DNA of 64,000 nt from Nereocystis luetkeana (taxonomy: Eukaryota > Sar > Phaeophyceae > Laminariales > Laminariaceae), in NCBI GenBank assembly GCA_031213475.1, contig JARUPZ010000019.1:7552870-7616869 (forward strand). Reading direction: 5' to 3'. The notes beneath the pieces were generated by a model that searched no databases, was not told where the DNA came from, and saw only the letters and a list, made by a program, of their open reading frames with translations. The position numbers and the translations under genes are program-made. Below, in pieces: positions 20,800-31,466 of this stretch. Each line of letters opens with the position of its first letter. Position 1 is the stretch's first letter.

Positions 20800-23700
20800 T
20801 ACCCGGGTACGCCAGAGTATATAGACCCTACTAAACACAACCTTGGACCTTTTCCTCCCTATGTAATTTTCTCTCTGCTCGTGCGCGCGCTTTTTTCCCT
20901 TCTTATTTTTTCTTCGACAGTACCGTTGATAGTGCCGTTGATAGTGCCGTTGCATTCGTGTCGCGCGCGGGAGGTTTGGGGATTGAGATCCTGTGTCTTG
21001 GGGGTGTGAAGGCGGCAGGGCGAAAATACTACCCGGTATATCGTATAGGCGACCAAGGGAAATTGTGGGGTGGAGGTGGGGGGTGGGGAAGAGGGGCTTG
21101 GCGTAGAGTTGACCCTGTGGTGCGTTTTTGATTTTGTCGTGACCTTCGAGTGGCGATCCGCGGACTGCTGCTTGCTCATCGGCTTGCTGTGTCCCTGGTA
21201 TTTTGTTGAAATACCGAGCTCGCGTACTGTTGGATGCGTATATTGCAATACACAGTGGTACGCCTACGCCGGGTGCCAACGGCGCGTAGCAATGATGTCG
21301 GGACGAACGGGAGCATGTTGTTAGAGCGAAGGGGTATCGAGGTGTGATGGGTACGGAGGGCAGCGTGGCGAATTTTCTTCTCAACCTCGTGGTCTCCCGC
21401 TTAAACGCGTTTTGACTCGACACTCGCAAAGCTTACCAACCTTGGACACCCGGCGTGATTGTCGACGTCGTTTTAGCCGCGCCATTACATTTTTCCAATT
21501 GCGTGACGCATTTGTACGTATTGCGTAGCAACGGATGGAATCAGAGAGCCGACAGCAAAAGGTTTTGGGGGCTGGTCCCACCGAACTGAAGCAAAAAAAA
21601 AGGTGTGTGTACGGTGTACGTCCGTGCGATGGTGTGAATCAATCCATCGGTATTATTGCTGCAGCTGTTGTTGCTTTGGCGTTGTTCTGTTGTTGCCCTT
21701 GTGTTCCGTCGAGGACGACGCAGCGAGCATGGAGCAGTAGCAGTACCACCACTACCACCCCCACCACTCCCACCACGGTGGTCGTATTCAATACGAGCGG
21801 CAAGCCCGCTGCGAAAGAAGACGTAGCGTCGTGGTTGTCGGGTTGGTGTTGTTTTGTGACAGCCGTGAGCGTCCCTCTCTCGTCCGTAATTTTGTCTTTC
21901 CCCGCATACGTGTAGTATATATACCAACTACCTGGTGCCAAACCTGATAATCGGTTTCCTTTGGATGGCAGGTAGCAGCGACGCTGTCTTCAGCCTTTCG
22001 TGCGATGCTATACGGCGCGAGTATGTATATCCCGTGAACTGTTCTGCGGCTAGCTCAGTTTATCTGGTCCTGTCGGCGACGAACCCGTTTCAGTCGCTCC
22101 CCCCTGATTTCCAGGGTATGATGCACGGCAACCCGCATTCTGAAGCCGCGAATTCGCAACTAATGCAAGCCGCGCTTTGTTCCCAACTGCAAGAAGTAGG
22201 GTTTGCTATTTTTGCCGTGGGTGTCCGTGTATGATAGCTGTGTAGATTGCGGAGACGGGGGTGGGGATTTAGCATCATGCCGAATTGGGCGCAAAGAATA
22301 GATGGTTGCGGCTACTCTGTAGTATATCGTACGTATAAGGAGAGTAAACTATGCATATGAATATGTGGTACTACAGCAGTAGGAATAGAGCATATCACAG
22401 CACTCGTGCGTTGCTGTCGTGCGATCGTTTGCTGCGGTAGCAGTACGTGATGGTAGGCAGGCAACAGCAAGCATTATCCGTGCAACCATCACTAGTAGTA
22501 CTGTAGGGGGCGAAGTTTTTTTTGGGAAGGAATGAGTACGTGTTATATATAGCGTTGCGTTATCGTACGAATGCGCGCACACTGCTGTTGCTAGCATATA
22601 TATGTATCAGCGTAAAAGCAACGAAATGTGGGTGGAAGCGGCGGCGGCGGCGGCGGCGATGTGTGATGACTGATTGATGATGACGGTGTGTGTAGTCAAT
22701 ATTTTGACGTGTTCTATTTTGCTGACGTGCGTTTTCGTCGCGATGGTGGTGACGACACTCTATCTACTACTACTACTACGAGTACTAATGGCCCTACGAG
22801 ATGTACTGCGGTAACTCACTAATATTTTGATGTCATGTCTACCTACGGGTGTGGAGTGCGGGCGCTGGATGCGTCTGGTGCCCGCAGGGTGTGCCTGCCA
22901 TGTGGGAGGTTTCATGAAGGTAGCATGTATACCCAACGTATGCGAAGCTATGCCCAACACATTTTTTAGCCTTGTTTCGATAACTCCTCGCCTACAGAGC
23001 ACCACCACCACCAGATGCACAGCAGCAGCAGCAGCAGCAGGAGTGCAACGCACGGCGATGATGCACATTCCACATAATAACTGACATCGCGCTGACGTCG
23101 GAACACATCATCAACGACTGCAGAAATGCCTACTACTACGGGTAGTGTTTGTACTCAGAATTCGACGCGAGTCTACGACGGAAAAGCATAAAGAAATCTT
23201 TCCCGCGATCAAAATAAAGGCATGCGCGGTGTATTGTACGTAGTTAGTAGAGAGGGGTGTGGGGGGGGGTGTATCGCCGGATCTGAGTAGTGAAAGGAAG
23301 GGTAGGAGCTGGAGAAGAGGGTAAATATAATACCTACCAGGTACCTGGTTTTAGATGGGAAGAGGATGGGGTAGGAAAAGTGAAAATAAAAGGGGCGAGA
23401 GTGCCGAAGAATCGCGGACAAGATCGATCATGTGTCGTAACACCAAAAGTCCGCCGCTGGGCCAGCAATGATGATGCTTATTGCAGTGCCCCGAGGATTA
23501 TCATTTTATTGTTGTAGTGATTGGCATCGAAGCTCATTTCGCTGCACATCATCGAGTGCCAAACAAACATGATATCAGTACCACAGATACATTTACTTTC
23601 AAGTCAACAAAACCCCGGAAACCCCCATGCCTCCCCATCCAACCTCCTTTCCTCCTATTGTTATTGAATAAATGTTAACACCAAGAGAACCGCAGGGCAA

Positions 23701-24100
23701 CGCTAACTCTAGAGCAGTCTATGGTATCTACGCGCAACCTCTTCTCTTGTCTACATACGTATCTGTCTGCCGTTTTTTCAGTCCTCGCCAAATTTCCCCC
23801 TCGGGCATGACTCTGCCCAATTTTTCAAATTTGTTGCGCCAAACGATCCCGACCGATCGGTCCCCGTACGGCTACGGGTATCGATACATAGCCGGGACAC
23901 GGACGGCTGGCCTGCGCCAATTCCATCTTCTTGGGTGCGCCGCGTGTACACTGTGCTGAGCACCACGATTTGGCTTCCGATGCGCTACAACCCATTTTCC
24001 CAGCCTTTTTGTGAGGTACGATTTTTTAGTACCACCTGTCTACGAAATCGGCAAGACGAAAGAAAGGACCAACACTACTACCAACTGCTACCAGGTACCT
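20800..24100. other. Intergenic stretch without a convincing gene
   Basis: Only short open frames of mixed quality occur. The best is 21935-22234 (+), with an acceptor-like ggcag at 21971 and a frame reading SSDAVFSLSCDAIRREYVYP; not recognised. Otherwise GC-neutral DNA with a GGC run near 22640 and scattered TA-bounded motifs. Confidence 0.5.
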
Positions 24101-24117
24101 GGTATTAATACTACTCG

Positions 24118-24119
24118 CG

Positions 24120-24193
<74 letters not shown>

Positions 24194-24204
24194 TACTACT
24201 ACTG

Positions 24205-24267
<63 letters not shown>

Positions 24268-24271
24268 TTAA

Positions 24272-24318
<47 letters not shown>

Positions 24319-24335
24319 TTAATACTACTATTAAA
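24118..24335 (+). repeat. (TAC)n array, left of MITE A copy 6
   Basis: About 70 TAC units interrupted by TATTAATA at 24266-24273 and 24317-24324. Confidence 0.95.
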
Positions 24336-24344
24336 TACTAGTAC

Positions 24345-24453
24345 TATTACGGGGGACCATAGTTAATAGGACCTATGTTATACATAAAAACCTATATATT
24401 TCACCATTTTTACTAACAATATTTGGTCCTATTAACTATGGTCCCCCGTAGTA
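24345..24453. mobile_element. MITE family A, copy 6, inside a TAC array
   Basis: Inserted in a (TAC)n microsatellite, which supplies a TA target every three bases. Confidence 0.9.
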
Positions 24454-24460
24454 GTACTAG

Positions 24461-24503
<43 letters not shown>

Positions 24504-24504
24504 G

Positions 24505-24574
<70 letters not shown>

Positions 24575-24623
24575 CATACTACTACTACTACTGCTACTAC
24601 TACTACCATACTACTACTACTAC
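24454..24623 (+). repeat. (TAC)n array, between MITE A copies 6 and 7
   Basis: The same array continues between the two MITEs and again after 24739. Confidence 0.95.
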
Positions 24624-24739
24624 TATTACGGGGGACCATAGTTAATAGGACCAAATATTGTTAGTAAAAATCGTTAAATATATAGGTGTTTCTGTATCCC
24701 ATACCAGGTAGGTCCTATTAACTGTGGTCCACCGTAATA
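24624..24739. mobile_element. MITE family A, copy 7, inside a TAC array, with a 7-bp insertion
   Basis: Where other copies read ataccataggtcctatt, this one reads cccataccaggtaggtcctatt: an extra CCAGGTA after a TA (about 24714-24720). Copy 7 has the same kind of insertion as copy 3 but in the other arm. Confidence 0.9.
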
Positions 24740-24948
24740 CTACTATTAATACTACTACTACTACGACTACGACTACGACTACTACCACTAGTACTAGTAT
24801 ACTACTACTGCTGTACAGTAGTAGTGCCTCGTGTTGTTCCTGGTCCGTAGTCGTACACACACGAGTTTCACGGCGTGCGAGACCTATATCCTCAACTTTC
24901 GTTTCCCTTTTCTGCGATGTGTATCGGTTTTTGAAGTATTTTGCAGTC

Positions 24949-25153
24949 CTCGGGGTAGGCACAACTCGATGCGAGTCGACGAGGGAAGAAAAGGCTGAGA
25001 TCTTCTCGCGATAAAAAAGAAGGCACGTACCGCAGCGGGAAGGGGGGAGAAGAGCCTGCTATGTGACCCCGGATCTGAGTTACGAGTGGGAAGGAGAGAG
25101 AGAAGAAGATGTGCGAAGATAATGAATGGGATGAGAAAAAAAAAATAAAAAAA
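24949..25153 (+). mobile_element. tRNA-derived SINE, 5'-truncated copy
   Basis: Begins within the body (cggggtaggcacaactcgat) and ends in an A-rich tail; the tRNA head is missing, as expected of incomplete reverse transcription. Confidence 0.85.
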
Positions 25154-25536
25154 TGTGGGGTGCAAGCAGTAGTATGTACCAATCGACGTTGTTGACAAAG
25201 GTGGGAATTTGTTCATAATATATCCTTCTCCCTTGCCTTGTACCTGGTACAGTGGAAGCAACCCGGAGGTGTGCTCAACAGCGAATGCGTACCACGCGTA
25301 CAAACATGTTGTTATTGTTCGTGCGGTCGAGAGGTGTGTGCCTGATGATGCGGTGGTGATGTGGCACTCCTATACTGCAGTCATGGCAATCAACCAAACC
25401 GACGTTCAAGTTTGCTCATTGCAGACCTGAGACTGTGCAGCTGAGACTGAACGTACGTGCGGTCTAACTCTTGATGATGGCGAAGTCATCTCGGCATACA
25501 TGTGGCGGTAACGAGCCCGTACCAAGCAGGGTGTAT

Positions 25537-25880
25537 TTTTTTTTTTTTTTTTTTTTCTCATCCCATTCATTATCTTCGCACATCTTCTTCTCTCTCTCCT
25601 TCCAACTCGTAACTCAGATCCGGGGTCACATAGCAGGCTCTTCTCCCCCCTTCCCGCTACGGTACGTGCCTTCATTTTTATCGCGAGAAGATTTCAGCCT
25701 TTTCTTCCCTCGTCGACTCGCATCGAATTGTGCCTACCCACGCTGCAAGGCGCTCTCAACAATTGAATCCCTTTTTTTATTTTTGCAAATAAAGTCAAAG
25801 TCCGACCCTCCTGGGGCTCGAACCCAGGACTCAAACAAGTAGAATTCGAGGTTAACCACTTGAACCACCGGGGCGACCGT
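25537..25880 (-). mobile_element. tRNA-derived SINE, full-length copy, inverted
   Basis: Complement of the copy at 47241: a T run (the tail), the body, then the tRNA-like head ending at about 25880. It lies about 130 bp upstream of the possible protease start at 26007. Confidence 0.88.
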
Positions 25881-26006
25881 GTATGGGACATGGTATCCAC
25901 AATAAAAACGCCTGCATATTGTTTGTAGAGGTAGGGAGGGGATAGGGAGGATTTCCAGTACTTTCGACTTCCGAATGAATTCATCCGCAAAAATCACACG
26001 CTCATC

Positions 26007-26115
26007 ATGCTCGCTCAACAACGTTGTGTTATACTGGCTTGCCTCACTGCTGCTCTAGCCAGAACGCCCCCGCTCTCCGAAAAAATAGCAGCAGCAGTAG
26101 CAGCAGTGCGACTCT
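26007..26115 (+). CDS. Possible upstream signal-peptide exon of the protease
   Basis: ATG at 26007 opens MLAQQRCVILACLTAALA, followed by RTPPLSEKIAAAVAAVRL and a stop. The first 18 residues have the n-, h- and c-regions and Ala-x-Ala-like end of a secretory signal. A GT donor in the GCA repeat (for example after about 26096) joined to the AG at 26159-26160 would keep frame with the exon at 26218. It could also be a short upstream ORF. Confidence 0.35.
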
Positions 26116-26217
26116 GAAGTGCGCCTTCTATCCACGGTGGATCGCCACCGCAGCATATAGCAAGGCTGCTTTATTTTCTGTTCTCGATTATCGCACATAT
26201 ACTCGTATATGTCCGGG

Positions 26218-26556
26218 ATGTGGGCAATAACAGCAGCAGCATCACCATCATCGGATGTCTTATTCGCCCCCAGCAAAGCAGCAAGGGCTCTCCTGGTGGC
26301 TATCGGGGGTATGTACCTGGCAGGCGGAGAGGCGGCAGCACCCCCCTCGCGGTCCATTTCGGTGGAGATCCAGAGGAGACCACCGCCACCGGTGACGCCA
26401 CTCCGCGCTCGAGCCCGCCGTCGCCGATCGCTTTCTGCGGGCGCTGCGGTGGAGATATCGAACTGCGAAAATGTGGAGTACACCGGCATGATCGGGCTCG
26501 GCACCCCGCCGCAGGAGTTCAATGTGGTCTTGAACACGGGGAGCTACGCGGTGTGG
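26218..26556 (+). CDS. First protease exon, with the substituted catalytic triad NTGS
   Basis: 113 codons. A hydrophobic stretch (ARALLVAIGGMYLAGGEAAA) could be a signal peptide with a long n-region. An Arg/Pro-rich propeptide-like stretch follows, then VEYTGMIGLGTPPQEFNVVL and NTGSYAVW. The Asn codon AAC is at 26533-26535; GAC would give the canonical Asp. The donor is GTGAGG at 26557. Confidence 0.88.
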
Positions 26557-29500
26557 GTGAGGGCTTGCTCTGTAGTGCTCTGCGCTCGATAGGATGTAAT
26601 GGTATGGTGTCGTGTTGTGGCCATGGTATGTTGTGTCTCGTCTTGGTGTCTGGACATCGGATCACAACAAAGTGTATGTTGTGGGGTGTGGGGTGTGGTG
26701 CTTGGTACCGACTACGTCCTACTAGTACATATTGGCCTGGGATCTGATGCCTCTTCGTGTATTACAGCAATCCTTATACTCGTACGTCTTGATTGCCCAT
26801 TGCTCTACCGTTGTTCTGGTGCAGTGTCTGCTCCATTTTGTGTTCGCATAACACAAATAACACAATACGGAGTACTATTAATGCGAGTATCACCAGCTAC
26901 AGCAGCAGTACCTGGTTAGTACATGTATTGAGCAACACAGGCTAAGACGTCATGTGCCAGGTATATCGTACCAGGCACCAGTACAGCAGTAGTACAAGAC
27001 AGCAGTACTATTAATAGTGTAATGGCGGTATTAATATTAATAGGAGTTGCATGCAGTCTGCATACCATGCCAACATGCGAAAAATGGGGTAACATATTGT
27101 CGTCTGTGACGTATTTATTGAAAAACTTGGTGGCGTTTAGCAGCGCAAACGATATGGGTTGCCGTGCTGTTCCCTAGGTGTTCGTTCCCCTTTGAGGTTG
27201 GATGAAGGCATGGATATTTCAACGTTTCTGCAATTTTTCGGAAGCGACCAAAAACCGCGAAAACAGGTACCAGGTACTGCTGTGCTTCGAAACCCAAAAC
27301 AGGTTCGTACAGCAGTATGTACTTGGTACAAAGTATTGATAGCACACTACTGCTGTAGCTCGTACGTATCGCAAGCCGCTTCGCGAAGCGGGCTTTTCCG
27401 CCCGCTACGCTCGCTCAATAGAGACATGTGTGTATACATAAAATTCAAGAGAGGGTGATATTTCGACTCTTTGCGCCGAATTCAATATCGCGATATGCGT
27501 ACACCCATACTGGTATCCCTCGATCTAAAACTCAATATTGGATTTTTTGCCAGAAGAACGTTAGAGAAAACATGGGTGAAATAAAGATAGTCAGCAAGTC
27601 CACAAACACGTAGAACACTGCCTGGGCTGGAGGACGTGGCCGCTGCTGCTGCAGCTGCTTGTCGGCAGCTACAGCGCCAGCGTACACCATGGACTTGGCT
27701 CTTGGGATAGACGAGGGCGCAGCGCGGACGCGTCTCGTGCTCGTGCTGAGACGTGTCCGCCAAAAACTACAGGTCCGGTTGGCGCTACCCGCTTGTTCCC
27801 GGATAGGGTGGGGCGTGCCGTGTTGGGGGCATGAGTTTGGGGAAACTCCGGCAGAAAGACGTCCAGCCGGAGCTGGATGCTGTGCTGGTGCCGCTAAACC
27901 CGGGCATCCCGTGCATCCGCCTTACCCCGACCAAGGGAGCACCCGACTGCCGTACTGCCGTACTCATTCAACCAAGTCGTGGCGGCCACTGCTGCTGTCG
28001 TTGTACTTTCTGGCGGGGTAATGATCGGGCGACCTACAGTAGTAGAGGGGGCAGGCTGTTTCGAATTTTGCCTGCCAAATTCGGCTCTACCGACGAAAAG
28101 CGAACACAAATATATGCTTGGGGTAACTTGACCTCAAGGCGATATTTGTGTGGTGTGGACCACGCATCGCGAGAATTTCGCCTATACCTGACGCCGGTAT
28201 AAAACGCGAGAGGCACATAATTTGGCTCCAGAGTTCAAATATCGCGATATTCTTGAGTTTTATACATGTCTAAGGAAGAATGGAACGCAACATATGGTTC
28301 AAAATACTAGATGCAAACAGGCGATTCGCAGATGCCGAAAATTCCATGTTCGAGGAAAACAACCCGGACGCCGCATGCACGTGTATACGTTCTCACCCGG
28401 TACGTATGTTTAATGCGTACGAAGGGAAAGCACAGCGCGGCACAGCACAGCACCGCCCTGCGCTGCGCTGCTGCGCTGAGCTGATCCGAGCTAGCTAAGC
28501 CGGGAGTGGTTTTATAAAATTATGGTTGTGATTTGCGAAAACGCGAAAGAAAAACAAAACAATATCACGAAGAAAGCAAAGAAAACCGGAAGGTTTCCCA
28601 AAGGCTCGACGGCAAGTAAGGGCTAAGACAGTTGTTGCTCTCCCAGTGCTTGCTGTTGCTCTGTGGTCGCCACAACTCTCTTCACTACCAGGTACAGTAT
28701 TCAGTTTTCGCGGGTTGCCTTCGTGGTTGCTGCCGGTACTGCTTTTTCTTGGTCCATACCACTCTGAATGTTGTATCGTTGTGTCTCGCTTCAACTCGAT
28801 CCCAGGTACCACTCTGTCCCGAAATATAATCACCTTTTGGTGTAACACTTGGTGTAAAACCGGTGCTTATGAAACGGAATATAATGGTATACTGTATCTT
28901 GGGGTTTTTTGGAGTGCTGATTGGTTGGAGCGAGTTGGAGCGTTCATTTGGTTGCAGTATTGAATAAAGTGGGGCTGACAGACCGATCGACACATTCGGA
29001 GTTTTGTTTTATAGGAGACCCTAGGTAGAAGCCTAGGGAACTGTTCCTCTGAGAGAATAGCCACTCGCCTCTTCTCTCAGAAGCCATGTGTTGGGGGCGA
29101 GGCAATAACTACCAGGTACGTAACACCCGCCACGTGTGAGCAGCCAATCAAGCAAAGCTAGAGACAACCTACCTCACGTGTTCGTATAGGTAGCCCGGTC
29201 CGTCCCACCGTATATGGCGCCAGCATATCTCGCCAACATCTCAACGCTGGCGTCGTCGGCAAGACACTGGTCCGAACCTCACATCGAAGGCTTGTTTTTC
29301 AAGAAACGCTCGCGGTTGTCACTAAAATAGCCTCCCTGGTCCAGGAATCGGTATGGGTAAGTAGGCACATATACACGACCCCGGCTATGACACGAAAGTC
29401 CTAAGAACCCGCCGTTCCTAGGAGGGGGGGGGGGGGGGGGTGCTACGCCGATTCAAGAGGAAGGGGAGAGAGTGTCCTTACATTCGAAGGCGGATTTCTA

Positions 29501-31424
29501 TGTTCACCGCGCCTAAACGTGGGGGCCTGTTTCGAGCTGGCTGAAGCCGATCCTGCGACCGCCGACCGAGGTCTCCCAAAACAAGGAAAGCACGACCTGC
29601 GATTTTTTGTTGTTCGACCGATCACGACAAAACCAACAAATCACACCCCCTGCGTACGCACATGAGTTGACGACAGTTTCAAATGTCCGGTTGCGCGAAT
29701 CCCAAGCGACAGCTGCGCTGTCTTTAGGCCCCCACCCTGGGCTAAGTAGTTGGTTGGCCTTTTGCCAGTAACCCAGTGGTCTATGCCAGTACTACCCATT
29801 TGTTGGGTCAGAAAGCGTGTGTCTCGAAGGGTAGAGTAGAGTGCCGATTTGAGTTGACCAATCTCCGAGTTGATTCCTCGTACTCTCTCACATCGACAAG
29901 GCGGAGAGATATTTTTCTCAGGTCAATATATATTATGGTCCAGCTTGATCTGAAGGATCTGCGCGGCATTATATCGTCGACATCTTGACACACACACCAC
30001 CCACTATGCTGACCTGCCCCCCCCCCCCCCGTCCCTTGCGCCCCTCCGCTCTCCTCTCTCCCCTCTCTCCGCCCCCCCCTTCCGCCGTCCCCTCCCCCCT
30101 CCCCCGTTCCCGACCTCCTCCCTGGGTATACGACGGCAAGGTTGTGAGCGCCACTTGTGACAGCTGTGGGTCAAGCGAGGGGTACGACTCTTCCGTGTCT
30201 AGCACCTACGAGGCCGATGGCTCTTTCTTCTCTGTGGGCTATGCCGACGGCTCGGACGCGGAAGGTATGTGTGTGCGCGTGGGTATGTGTGGTGGGTGTG
30301 GACTTGCCTAAAGCGGGGCGGGCAGAAGGGACGCGAACACGATGGAATCGACAGGGCTGTGAGCTGTGGCTAACTTACTCGTATTTGTCGCCGACTATTT
30401 ACTACTGTAGTGGGCTAAGTGTTGTAGTTGGTTTTTGTATGGTGGTTTTGCGGGGCTGTGCGTCTTTTGTGTCCTACTGGCTCCTTTGTAGCTCGAGTTG
30501 TGCTACTTTTTAATGATAGCTGAAGGCCTAAAAAATGGGGTGGTTGGCTTGCTCCGCCACCGAACTGATGACTAGCCGTCAAGTCTGGCGACCTCACTCC
30601 CCGACGAATTGCGCTTCAACTCTGATTCTGACGTTTCAACCGATCAAATCCTCCCTTTTTTCGTGCGGTCCGCTTTTCGCCGTGCCATATACGAAGTATA
30701 TGTTTATGTAAGATGCGCCTCCCCCCCCCCCCCCCCCCCTCCGACGGAATTCACAACCAGAGATTAAATCGATTCATTGATGCTGTCATCCATACGCAAG
30801 AAAATCCGCCTCTGAAGCGGTTCTTAGTAGGACGCAGCTCACCCTTCATGCGACTCGCCCAACACCTCGCGGCGCTATGCGCTTGGTGCAAGCAATGTCT
30901 GCCTGGTCGGTGAAGACCCGACGTGCTCCGTCCCGATGCGAGGGTCTATGGTCACACGACTGCGGTCATGCATGATTATGAGTGCACCCTTCCCTCCGAC
31001 CCTTGTATTCACGCGACGGGCGACTCGTGCACGAAGGAATGCTGTCTGTTGACACACTGACCATGGGCGGGCTTGCGACTACGGTGACTTTCGGAGAGAT
31101 GTCGAAGCTTAACCTCGAGGGTTGCACCAAAGTGGACGGCGTGCTTGGCATGGGGATATCGGACGACGACGGGCAAAACGCCTTCGAAGATATGCTTGAT
31201 GTGAGTCGATTCGACAAGGGTGCACATTAAGTCGTACGACATCGGACAGATAGGCCATTGATCGCTGCTCGTGATCTAGATCTGGGCTGATAGATTCCTG
31301 ATCCGTATGATATTATCTAAATCTCTATGTAGCCAGGTGGGAGCCGTTTAATCTGCATGATCGTATGACATTTTTCCTGAGTTGGAATCTGCACTATCAA
31401 TATGTGGTGTGCAGATCCTGTTCC

Positions 31425-31466
<42 letters not shown>

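Larger units (their letters stand above)
26557..30140. other. First protease intron
   Basis: 3.6 kb. Holds TA-bounded motifs near 27009-27042 and 27268-27357, the GC hairpin at 27380, the possible dehydratase relic at 27.8-28.1 kb, a G run at 29427 and the C/T-rich tract 30019-30120 that leads to the acceptor. No other gene seen. Confidence 0.6.

Noticed and set aside
20305..21429. 374-codon minus-strand frame with Pro-Glu-Tyr-Val-Pro-Gly-like repeats
   Set aside because: Produced by the 23-bp minisatellite; all frames over it look alike.
25795..25885. tRNA gene (and its twin at 47241)
   Set aside because: Box A and box B are present, but the stems are imperfect and the unit is fused to a repeated body with an A-rich tail, so it is a SINE head.
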